This document shows positions 8,807 to 15,617 of a stretch of DNA of 64,000 nucleotides, one piece after another. The notes under the pieces were generated by a model. It searched no databases, was not told the DNA's origin, and worked only from the letters and a program-made list of their open reading frames with translations. Every line of letters begins with the position of its first letter. The stretch's first letter is position 1. This DNA is from JAOTZA01 sp965224065 (GTDB lineage: Bacteria > Acidobacteriota > Thermoanaerobaculia > Multivoradales > JAHEKO01), in assembly GCA_965224065.1 (NCBI GenBank), contig CBDCYF010000005.1, positions 3,658,001 to 3,722,000 on the forward strand, given 5' to 3'. The translations under genes and the position numbers were made by a program.

Positions 8807-8829
8807 GACGCGACCTCGGGGGCCCGAAT

Positions 8830-10494
8830 TTGAGTGTGATCGAGTCGCAAATCGAAAAAGACGAGCTGTTCGAGAAACGGCGCGATCACTGGATCGGCGA
8901 GCTCGAGACGCTGCGCGCGCAGGAAGACGAGCTGCGTCAGGGTGGCAGCGCCAAGTCCCACGCCCGCCAGGCGGCCAAGGGCAAGATGAGCGCCCGCGAG
9001 CGGGTCGCCGCGCTGTGCGACGACGGCACGCCGTTTTTGGAGCTGGGGCTATGGGCCGCGCACGGCCACTACGAGGAGTGGGGGGGCGCGCCCGCGGCCG
9101 GGGTGGTGGTCGGGATCGGCACGGTCTCCGGCCACGACGCGATGATCGTCTCCAACGACCCCACGGTCAAGGCGGGGGCGTGGTTTCCGTTGACCTGCAA
9201 GAAGGTCCTGCGGGCCCAGGAGATCGCGCTCGAGAATCGGCTACCCATCGTCTATCTGGTCGACTCGGCGGGTGTCTTTCTGCCGCTCCAGGACGAGATC
9301 TTTCCCGACCGCGAGCACTTCGGACGGGCGTTCTACAACAACGCGCGGTTGTCGGCGGAGGGCGTTTTCCAGATCGCCGCGATCATGGGCTCGTGTGTGG
9401 CCGGCGGGGCCTATCTGCCGATCATGAGCGACGAGTCGCACATCGTCGAAGGCACCGGCTCGATCTTTCTGGCCGGTTCCCACTTGGTCAAGGCGGCGAT
9501 CGGCGAGGAGATCGACAACCAGGAGCTCGGCGGCGCGCTGGTGCAGTGCGACGTGTCGGGGGTGGTCGACCATCGACATCCTGACGATGCCGCCTGTCTC
9601 GAAGCGATCCGGCGGCAGTTTGCGCAACTGGCGTCCGGTGAGCGGGCGCCCTTTGCCCGGCGGGAGCCGGCGGAGCCCCTCTATCCGATCGACGAGCTCT
9701 ACGGCATCGTGCCGATCGACCGCGCCCGTCCCTACGAGACCCGCGACGTTCTGGCGCGGCTGCTCGACGGCAGTGAGCTGGACGAGTTCAAGGCCAACTA
9801 CGGACAGACGTTGATCTGCGGCACCGGCTGGATCGAGGGTCACGTCGTCGGCGTGGTCGCCAACCAGCGCTCGATCGTCGAACGAAAGAAGGGCGCCGAG
9901 AAAGCCGACAAGGAGCTCCAGATCGGCGGTGTCATCTATTCCGACTCGGCCGACAAGGGCGCCCGGTTTGTCGAGCTGTGCAACCAGAAGCGCATCCCGC
10001 TGCTGTTTTTGCAGGACGTCACCGGGTTTATGGTCGGGAGCCGGGCCGAGCGCGGCGGGATCATCAAGGACGGCGCCAAGATGGTTAACGCGGTCGCCAA
10101 CTCGGTGGTGCCCAAGATCACCCTCTTTACCGGCAACTCCTATGGCGCCGGCAACTACGCGATGTGTGGCAAGGCCTATGGCGCACGGTTTCTGTACGCG
10201 TGGCCGTCGGCCGCGATTGCCGTCATGGGGGGCTCGCAGGCCTCCAAGACCCTGCTGTCGATCCAGCTCAAGAACCGCGGGGCCGAGGTGAGCGAGGAGG
10301 AGAAACGCGAGCGTCTGGAGCGGATCGAACGCCGCTACGCCGAGGCGATGGGCCCGCGTTACGCCGCCGCCCGGCTGTGGGTCGACGCCATCATCGATCC
10401 CAAGGACACCCGGTCGGTCCTGGCTCGTTCGCTCGAAGTGGCCGCGGGCAACGCGGATCTGGGCGATTTCAAGACCGGGGTGTTGCAGACGTGA
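8830..10494 (+). CDS. Acyl-CoA carboxylase carboxyltransferase subunit, methylcrotonyl-CoA type
   Basis: At 554 residues it has the length of carboxyltransferase beta subunits. It contains two crotonase-like halves. Key segments are KMSARERVAALCDDGTPFLE, IVYLVDSAGVFLP near residue 140, DREHFGRAFYNNARLSAEGV, and MGSCVAGGAYLPIMSDE. The C-terminal half has FLQDVTGFMVGSRAERGGI and GNSYGAGNYAMCGKAYG. The LPLQDEIFPDREHFGR stretch fits methylcrotonyl-CoA carboxylase better than propionyl-CoA carboxylase. It transfers carboxybiotin CO2 to an acyl-CoA, as in leucine breakdown. The biotin carboxylase/carrier subunit is not in the window. The TTG at 8830 is the longest start; a GTG two codons later is an alternative. 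Confidence 0.88.
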   Translation: MSVIESQIEKDELFEKRRDHWIGELETLRAQEDELRQGGSAKSHARQAAKGKMSARERVAALCDDGTPFLELGLWAAHGHYEEWGGAPAAGVVVGIGTVSGHDAMIVSNDPTVKAGAWFPLTCKKVLRAQEIALENRLPIVYLVDSAGVFLPLQDEIFPDREHFGRAFYNNARLSAEGVFQIAAIMGSCVAGGAYLPIMSDESHIVEGTGSIFLAGSHLVKAAIGEEIDNQELGGALVQCDVSGVVDHRHPDDAACLEAIRRQFAQLASGERAPFARREPAEPLYPIDELYGIVPIDRARPYETRDVLARLLDGSELDEFKANYGQTLICGTGWIEGHVVGVVANQRSIVERKKGAEKADKELQIGGVIYSDSADKGARFVELCNQKRIPLLFLQDVTGFMVGSRAERGGIIKDGAKMVNAVANSVVPKITLFTGNSYGAGNYAMCGKAYGARFLYAWPSAAIAVMGGSQASKTLLSIQLKNRGAEVSEEEKRERLERIERRYAEAMGPRYAAARLWVDAIIDPKDTRSVLARSLEVAAGNADLGDFKTGVLQT

Positions 10495-11294
10495 CCGGCT
10501 CGATCCTCGAATCGTCGCGGTTTCTCCAGGTGAGCCGCGAGGAGGATCTTCTCTTTCTCCAGCTCGACGACGCCAAGCGGGCCAACGCGCTCTCGCCCGA
10601 GCTGGTGGCGGCGCTGACCGCGGTCTACGGTCACGACTTGAGGGCCGAGGGAGTCCGCGCGGTGATTCTCACCGGTCGGGGCAAGCACTTCTCGGCGGGC
10701 GCCGATCTCGAGCACCTGCGCTCCCTCAAGGACGCTGGGCACGAGGAGAACCTCGCCGACTCGAACCGGCTGCGAGGTCTTTTCGAGTCGGTCCTGCGTC
10801 AGCCGGCGCTGACGGTCGCCGCGGTGCGGGGCGCGTGTGTGGCCGGAGGATGCGGCCTGGCGACCGCGCACGACTTTGTCGTCGCCGCCGAGGACTCGCG
10901 ATTTATGTACAGCGAGGTCCGTATCGGCTTTGTCGCCGCGCTGGTCGCGACCTTCCTGCCCTTGCGACTCCGGGGGCGCGACTTGCGAGAAGCGCTGCTC
11001 AACCCTGAGTTCATCGAGGCCGAGCGAGCGCTCGAGATCGGCCTGGTCAACCGGGTGGCGCCGGCCGGGGAGCTCGACGCTCGCGCCCGCGACCTGGCGG
11101 TCGAGGTTCTCGCGCGGGCCAGCTCGGAGTCGATCGCCCGCACCAAAAAGTTGCTGCTCGACGCGCTGGGCCTGGGTCTCGAGGAGGCGCTGGCCCTGGC
11201 CGCCGAGGTCAACGCTCAAGCGCGCGCGACGGACGACTGCAAGCACGGCATCGCCACCTTTCTCGAGACCAAGTCGCCGCCCAATTGGAGATAG
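10491..11294 (+). CDS. Enoyl-CoA hydratase/isomerase family, probable methylglutaconyl-CoA hydratase
   Basis: The GTG start overlaps the previous stop (GTGA), giving 267 residues of crotonase fold. The oxyanion-hole segments are GKHFSAGADLEHL and RGACVAGGCGLATAHDF, followed by SEVRIGFVAALVATFLPLR, in which the usual glutamate-rich active-site loop is only partly conserved. The direct coupling to a methylcrotonyl-type carboxyltransferase suggests the next step of leucine catabolism, hydration of 3-methylglutaconyl-CoA; a more general enoyl-CoA hydratase is the alternative. The stop codon lies in the first unit of a short tandem repeat. Confidence 0.85.
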   Translation: MTGSILESSRFLQVSREEDLLFLQLDDAKRANALSPELVAALTAVYGHDLRAEGVRAVILTGRGKHFSAGADLEHLRSLKDAGHEENLADSNRLRGLFESVLRQPALTVAAVRGACVAGGCGLATAHDFVVAAEDSRFMYSEVRIGFVAALVATFLPLRLRGRDLREALLNPEFIEAERALEIGLVNRVAPAGELDARARDLAVEVLARASSESIARTKKLLLDALGLGLEEALALAAEVNAQARATDDCKHGIATFLETKSPPNWR

Positions 11295-11314
11295 GTGGAG
11301 ATAGGTGGAGATAG
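11287..11314 (+). repeat. 10-bp tandem repeat across a gene junction
   Basis: GGAGATAGGT occurs twice in direct tandem (11287-11296 and 11297-11306), followed by GGAGATAG. Each unit carries a Shine-Dalgarno-like GGAG, a TAG stop in the frame of the upstream gene and a GTG. The first TAG ends the enoyl-CoA hydratase gene. Confidence 0.8.
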
Positions 11315-11336
11315 ACGGGCAGGCGCCGGGTCGCCG

Positions 11337-11996
11337 GTGAAGCTGATCCTCTTCGACATCGACGGCACGCTGCTCGACTGCGGCCGTCAGGTGAAGTCGT
11401 TCTTTGCGGACGCGATGACCGAGACCTTTGGGACATCGGGCGAGATCGATCGCTATGATTTTGCCGGCAAGACCGACCATCAAATCTCCTTCGATCTCCT
11501 GCAAGATGCGGGGGTCGGCGCGGAGAGCATCGCCGCCGGCCTTCCCCGGATGAAGGAGCGTTACTTTGGGACGCTCGATCGAGGACTCGACCGCGAGTCG
11601 ATGCGGTTGCTGCCCGGTGTGCTGGACACGCTGGAAGCGTTAGCGCGGCGTCCCGGGGTGGCGCTGGGTCTTCTCACGGGAAATTGGGAGCGCGGGGCGC
11701 GGATCAAGCTCGGCCGATTCGATCTCAACCGCTTCTTCCCGTTCGGGGCCTTTGGTGACGGGGCCGCGGAGCGCAAAGCGCTTCCACCGAGGGCGCTCGA
11801 GACCGCCGAGAGGGTCCATCGGCGCCGGTTCCAGGCCGCGGACACGGTGATCGTCGGTGACACAAAGCACGACGTCGACTGTGCCCGCGCGCACGGCGCC
11901 GGCTCGATCGGAGTGACGACCGGACGGTACACGGAGGCCGAGCTGCGGCAAGCCGGAGCCGATCGGGTGGTGGCGGGGCTCGAAGAGCTCCTATGA
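11337..11996 (+). CDS. HAD-superfamily phosphatase
   Basis: The GTG at 11337 was chosen because the protein then begins with the HAD nucleophile strand VKLILFDIDGTLLDCG; a GTG at 11295 inside the tandem repeat would add 14 Gly/Arg-rich residues. At 219 residues it has the length of phosphoglycolate phosphatase-like enzymes. Motif I is DIDGT, motif II is LGLLTGN, and motif IV is IVGDTKHDVDCARAHGA. A helical cap lies between motifs I and II (residues about 20-85). The substrate cannot be told; a phosphoglycolate-type or nucleotidase role is likely. It follows the hydratase by 42 bases and is probably cotranscribed. Confidence 0.87.
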   Translation: MKLILFDIDGTLLDCGRQVKSFFADAMTETFGTSGEIDRYDFAGKTDHQISFDLLQDAGVGAESIAAGLPRMKERYFGTLDRGLDRESMRLLPGVLDTLEALARRPGVALGLLTGNWERGARIKLGRFDLNRFFPFGAFGDGAAERKALPPRALETAERVHRRRFQAADTVIVGDTKHDVDCARAHGAGSIGVTTGRYTEAELRQAGADRVVAGLEELL

Positions 11997-12069
11997 CGTA
12001 GATCCGGGGCTCGCGACGGGCGAGAAGAGTCCTAACGGTGGTCCACGCCGGCGGACCGGACGTCGGCGC

Positions 12070-12438
12070 TCATGCCGCGCGTTCACCGTCCGATCGGCCG
12101 TGCTCGAGCGGAAACCCCTGCTGTTTCCATTCGCGCATCCCGCCGATGACCTCGACGACCCGTCGCGCGCCGTTTTCGCGCAGGGCCTGCGAGGCCCGCC
12201 GAACGAGGACGTCCTCGGGCCCCGAGCCGACGACAAAGAACTCGGTGGATTCGGAAGTCCCGTCCGGGAGGTCGGTGGACGCGGCGTCGTAGGCCACCGA
12301 GCCGGGAATCCGCTCGCGGTCGTGGGCGCCGGGTCCCCGCACGTCGAGGACCGCAAACGGTGGATACGGGTACCGGATCCGCCGCGCCAGCTCGGCCGCG
12401 TAGGTGTGAAAAACGACGCCTTCGAAGTGCATGTCCAT
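12070..12438 (-). CDS. Single-domain rhodanese-like protein lacking the catalytic Cys
   Basis: The ATG at 12438 has a GGAGG Shine-Dalgarno sequence and gives 122 residues. The fold signature is clear: FAVLDVRGPGAHDRERIPGS, then a strand EFFVVGSGPEDVL, then VVEVIGGMREWKQQGFPLE. In active rhodaneses the strand after the Glu/Phe segment ends in a Cys starting the active loop. Here the loop is VGSGPED and has no Cys, so sulfur transfer is unlikely and a binding or regulatory role is more plausible. It lies 22 bases downstream of the hydrolase gene on the same strand and is convergent with the HAD gene. Confidence 0.8.
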   Translation of the reverse strand: MDMHFEGVVFHTYAAELARRIRYPYPPFAVLDVRGPGAHDRERIPGSVAYDAASTDLPDGTSESTEFFVVGSGPEDVLVRRASQALRENGARRVVEVIGGMREWKQQGFPLEHGRSDGERAA

Positions 12439-12460
12439 GTCGAATCCTCCGGATGCAACT

Positions 12461-13363
12461 CTAACTCGCAGATGACTCCCGATGCCCCCGATGCTCCCGA
12501 TGCCCAAGATGCCGGCGAAACCAGGTCTGGGTGGCGTTCATCGCCTGGATCAGATGCGGTGTCGGTCCGGCGAACGGATGCACTGCCCCAAAGGTGTGCC
12601 CCGCGCCGTCGATCTCGAGGAGCTCGGCGCCGGGAGCGGCAGACGCCAGCTCGTGGGCCTCGGCCACCGGCACCGTCTCGTCGTCTCCGCCGTGGACGAT
12701 CAGCCAGGGGGCGTGGATCTTTGCCGCCGCGGCCCGGATGTCCAGCTCCGGGCCGTGCTCCTCGAGGTCACGCAGCACCTCGGCCCCGATCGGCAGCGTC
12801 TGCCCGGTGCGCGCGTTGACCACCGGGACCTCGCCGTTTTGGCGCCAGATTTCTTTTTCCTCCTCACCCAGCCGGTCGAAACTGGCCACCGCCGCCCAGG
12901 TCACCAGGGCCCGCGGAGAGCCGTTCTGACGCCCGGCGCTCGCCGCGCTCGCCGTGCTCGCCGTGCTCAAGATGGCCGCGCCACCGCCGCGGCTGTGAGC
13001 CAGCAGGCCGACTCGGTCGGCATCGACGCGCCCAGGGGCGATCGATTCGGGGAGAGCTTGGAGAACATGGTGGATCTCGGCGACGTCCCGCGTAAAGGTC
13101 GCGGTGCGAAACGCCTCCGGGTCACTGACGCGGTCCTCACCGGGTCTCATGCCGGAGCCCGAGAAATTGAACCGGACCACCACAAACCCCCGCTCGGCCA
13201 AGAGGGTGGCGAGATGAGGGAAGAAGCCCCACTCCATAAAGCCCTTGAAGCCGTGGCACACCACCACCGCCGGCCCGGGCCCGCGCCCCGCGGGCAGGTC
13301 CAGAAGCCCGTGGAGAATCCTTCCCTCCGCGGTCTCGAGCTCGAATGGAACCGGATCGCTCAT
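12461..13363 (-). CDS. Alpha/beta hydrolase (dienelactone hydrolase/S9-like)
   Basis: The 300-residue protein starts MSDPVPFELETAEGRILHG. PAVVVCHGFKGFMEWGFF is the oxyanion segment, GLLAHSRGGGAAIL is the nucleophile elbow (Ser), WLIVHGGDDETVPV holds the acid, and GAGHTFGAVHPF holds the histidine. No signal peptide is seen. It should be an esterase or peptidase-like cytoplasmic enzyme with unknown substrate. Two stretches of 9-base repeats fall inside the frame: Ser/Thr/Ala-rich ILSTASTASAASAG just after the nucleophile elbow, and the extreme C-terminus (HREHRGHRES), so these parts are probably disordered and variable between strains. Confidence 0.85.
   Translation of the reverse strand: MSDPVPFELETAEGRILHGLLDLPAGRGPGPAVVVCHGFKGFMEWGFFPHLATLLAERGFVVVRFNFSGSGMRPGEDRVSDPEAFRTATFTRDVAEIHHVLQALPESIAPGRVDADRVGLLAHSRGGGAAILSTASTASAASAGRQNGSPRALVTWAAVASFDRLGEEEKEIWRQNGEVPVVNARTGQTLPIGAEVLRDLEEHGPELDIRAAAAKIHAPWLIVHGGDDETVPVAEAHELASAAPGAELLEIDGAGHTFGAVHPFAGPTPHLIQAMNATQTWFRRHLGHREHRGHRESSAS
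12477..12516 (+). repeat. 9-bp repeat at the hydrolase C-terminus
   Basis: Units GATGCCCCC, GATGCTCCC, GATGCCCAA and GATGCCGGC follow each other. They encode the final HLGHREHRGHRE-type tail of the minus-strand hydrolase, just before its stop. Confidence 0.7.
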
Positions 13364-13430
13364 CGGTCGGCGCGCACTATATCGGGTCGCAACATGGCGA
13401 TACGTCGCCACCTTTCCGCCGCTCGGCTGG

Positions 13431-13445
13431 TAGACTGGCGGTTCG
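13431..13445 (+). promoter_or_regulatory. Probable -10 element of ygfZ, near-leaderless
   Basis: TAGACT at 13431-13436 ends 8 bases before the GTG start of ygfZ. If used as a -10 box, transcription would start only about 2 bases before the start codon, leaving no room for a Shine-Dalgarno sequence. Confidence 0.4.
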
Positions 13446-14521
13446 TGAAGAGCCAATCGAGCGAGGGCGAGACAGGGGTTTCCGAGGGCTACCGAGCGCT
13501 CACCGGCGGCTGCGCCGTCGTCGGGCCACGAGACGTTTGGGAGACTTCCTGGCTCGAGATCTCGGGTGAGGATCGAGCCCGGTTTCTGCACGGCCTGGTG
13601 ACCTGCGACATCAAGGCACTCGAGGCGGGCGGCGGGACCTACGGGTTCTTTGTCGACGCCAAAGGCAAGATCCTGGCGGACCTGGTCGCCTCGGCGCTCG
13701 AAGGGCGTCTGCTTCTCGAGCTCCCGGCCGGCAAGGCTCCCGAGATCGAGGCGCATCTCGCCCGGTTCGTGGTGGCCGACCGGGTGGAGATGGGTGAGGT
13801 GACCGGGCCGCGGTGCCTCGTCGCCGGCCCGAGTGCCGGGGAAATCCTGTCATCGCTTTTCCCCGGCGCCGGTCTGCCCGAGCGGTGGGGCCATCGCGTG
13901 GTCGAGTTTGACGGCGCCGCCTTTCTGTTGCGGGGGGAGCTCCGGGCCGGCGTGACCGCGTGGATCGTTCGCGCGGAGGCAACCGAAGCTCTCGAGAAGT
14001 TTGTGGCTGCGGCGCGCCGGGCCGGCGCGGCAGCGGCCACAAACGAGGATCTCGAGACGGTGCGGATCGAGAGGGGAATGCCGCGCGCCGAGGTTGACTT
14101 CGGCTCCGATCATTTTCCGCAGGAGACCGGTCTCGAAGATATGGCGGTGAGCTACACCAAGGGCTGCTATCTCGGCCAGGAAGTCATCGCGCGCATTCAC
14201 TACCGGGGAAAGGTCAACCACGTGCTTCGAGGACTGACGGCCGTTGACGGTGTCTCGCTGGCATCCGGTCGGCGGCTGCTGGGGGAGCAGGGGGAGGAAG
14301 CGGGGAGGGTTACGAGCGCGGCTTTCTCGCCGGGTATTGGATACGGGGGATACGGGGGAAACGGGGGACGCGGGGGACGCTGGATCGGATTGTCGATCCT
14401 GCACCGGCGTTTTGCCGAGCCGGGAACACAATTGGCACTCGAGCCGAAGGGCTTCGTCGAGGTCACCGAATTGCCGTTTGTCGCTTCCTCCGGAAGCGTG
14501 AGTCGAATTTCGAACGAGTAA
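13445..14521 (+). CDS. ygfZ: YgfZ-type folate-binding protein (GcvT family)
   Basis: The 358-residue GcvT-like protein carries the YgfZ signature KGCYLGQEVIARIHYRGK with the conserved Cys and Gly-Gln-Glu. It also has ERGMPRAEVDFGSDHFPQET upstream of it, as in YgfZ rather than true aminomethyltransferase. YgfZ uses folate to help assemble or repair certain Fe-S enzymes. The C-terminal barrel contains an insertion, GIGYGGYGGNGGRGGRW, encoded by 9-base repeats at about 14336-14382, between GRVTSAAFSP and WIGLSILHRRF. It is divergent from the hydrolase gene and has a near-leaderless promoter. The remaining upstream open frame is antisense to the hydrolase gene and was ignored. Confidence 0.9.
   Translation: MKSQSSEGETGVSEGYRALTGGCAVVGPRDVWETSWLEISGEDRARFLHGLVTCDIKALEAGGGTYGFFVDAKGKILADLVASALEGRLLLELPAGKAPEIEAHLARFVVADRVEMGEVTGPRCLVAGPSAGEILSSLFPGAGLPERWGHRVVEFDGAAFLLRGELRAGVTAWIVRAEATEALEKFVAAARRAGAAAATNEDLETVRIERGMPRAEVDFGSDHFPQETGLEDMAVSYTKGCYLGQEVIARIHYRGKVNHVLRGLTAVDGVSLASGRRLLGEQGEEAGRVTSAAFSPGIGYGGYGGNGGRGGRWIGLSILHRRFAEPGTQLALEPKGFVEVTELPFVASSGSVSRISNE
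14336..14382 (+). repeat. 9-bp in-frame microsatellite in ygfZ
   Basis: Consecutive 9-base units of the form NNNCGGGGG (ATACGGGGG, ATACGGGGG, AAACGGGGG, ACGCGGGGG, ACGC...) encode a Gly-Gly-X tract. Unit number can change without breaking the frame. Confidence 0.75.
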
Positions 14522-14543
14522 CAGAGCAAGCAAGGAGGCGAGA

Positions 14544-15221
14544 ATGCAACAAAAACTCACCCCGGCGTTGATCGCCGAGCTGGTCGGTACCTTTGCGCTG
14601 ATTTTTATCGGCGCGGGCGCCGGGGCGCTGGGCATCGGCGGCCTGGTCGGAGTCGCGCTGGCCCACGGGCTCGTGGTCTTGGGGTTTGCGTACGCCTACG
14701 GGCACATCTCGGGCACCCATATCAACCCCGCGGTCACGGTGGGTCTGTGGGCGGCGGGGAAGATCGACGCCGGGAAGGCGATCTCCTACATCGTCTTCCA
14801 ACTGGTCGGTGGAATCCTCGGGGCGCTGGCGCTGCGGTGGGTCCTGGGCGGCACCGAGACCGGCCTGGGGGCGACGACGCTGGCCCAGAACCTCCAAGTC
14901 GGAGACGCGACGATCTCGATCTCACCGGTCATCGGGATGGTCCTCGAAGCCATCCTGACCTTCTTTCTCGTCAACACCGTGCTCAACGCCGCTGTCAGCG
15001 GCAAGGGTGGCGAGCTGGCCGGGGTGGCCATCGGCTTGACCCTGACCTTCTGCATCCTCCTCGGCGGCCCGCTGACCGGTGCCAGCCTCAACCCGGCCCG
15101 CACCATTGGACCGGCGGTCGCCACCGGCAACTTCGCCGATCTGTGGGTCTACCTCGTGGGTCCGATCGTGGGTGGCGTGGCTGCGGCGCTGCTGTACCGG
15201 GGCGTGCTGGAAGACAGTTAA
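14544..15221 (+). CDS. aqpZ: Aquaporin (MIP family, AqpZ-like)
   Basis: The 225-residue protein has six hydrophobic helices and both half-helix motifs: GTHINPAVT (first NPA, about residue 66) and GASLNPARTIGPA (second NPA, about residue 175). It starts MQQKLTPALIAELVGTF, the usual first helix with Glu. The small size and TGASLNPAR segment fit water-specific AqpZ-type channels more than glycerol facilitators, which usually carry a longer loop and an Asp after the second NPA. It sits 22 bases after ygfZ, with AAGGAGG upstream of the ATG. Confidence 0.92.
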   Translation: MQQKLTPALIAELVGTFALIFIGAGAGALGIGGLVGVALAHGLVVLGFAYAYGHISGTHINPAVTVGLWAAGKIDAGKAISYIVFQLVGGILGALALRWVLGGTETGLGATTLAQNLQVGDATISISPVIGMVLEAILTFFLVNTVLNAAVSGKGGELAGVAIGLTLTFCILLGGPLTGASLNPARTIGPAVATGNFADLWVYLVGPIVGGVAAALLYRGVLEDS

Positions 15222-15617
15222 TGGAAAGCGGTTTGTAGCCGGCGTCTTTGCCGGGGCCGTGTGACCTGAAGCGGCCGCCGCCCCTGGCGGCCGTTATGCC
15301 GCCGCCTCTGGCGGCCGTTCGGTCACATTCTCCTGTTGGTTGTTGGCGCGGTGGTAACACAACCCCGGCCGGCAGAGTCGCCGGCCGCTTCAACCGGAGT
15401 TGCCGGCTGCCCGGGCGGGGGCAAGCCCCGCCCCTACATTCCTGAAGCGGCCGCCGCCCCTGGCGGCCGTCTGACTTCCCGTGGGTTGCACTGTACGCGC
15501 CCGGCTGATATTTTCTGTGGCATAGATCGAACTCAGATCGATCGAAAGTCGGTCCCGGCCCCGGGATCGCAAAACCAGCTATTGAGGGTCCGGAGGGGGA
15601 GGGCCGAGGAGTGTGCC
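15222..15617. repeat. Gene-free gap with composite palindromic repeats and RHS leader
   Basis: This 396-base gap carries no convincing gene. Positions 15268-15296 and 15442-15471 hold two near-identical copies of GAAGCGGCCGCCGCC...GGCGGCCGT, with a shorter partial copy at 15298-15320. GCCGGCAGAGTCGCCGGCC lies at 15370-15388. The hairpin CGGGCGGGGGCAAGCCCCGC is within 15410-15437. The same three modules recur near 40.9-41.0 kb and partly at 28.3 kb. The right-hand 130 bases contain the RHS promoter and leader. Confidence 0.75.
15486..15514 (+). promoter_or_regulatory. Probable promoter of the RHS gene
   Basis: TTGCAC at 15486-15491 and TATTTT at 15509-15514 are separated by exactly 17 bases. 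The predicted start near 15521 leaves a leader of about 97 bases before the ATG at 15618, which has GAGGAG upstream. Confidence 0.5.

Noticed and set aside
12482..13444. N-terminal extension of ygfZ by over 300 codons
   Set aside because: This part of the open frame is antisense to the hydrolase gene and has no YgfZ similarity; the GTG at 13445 gives the normal family length.
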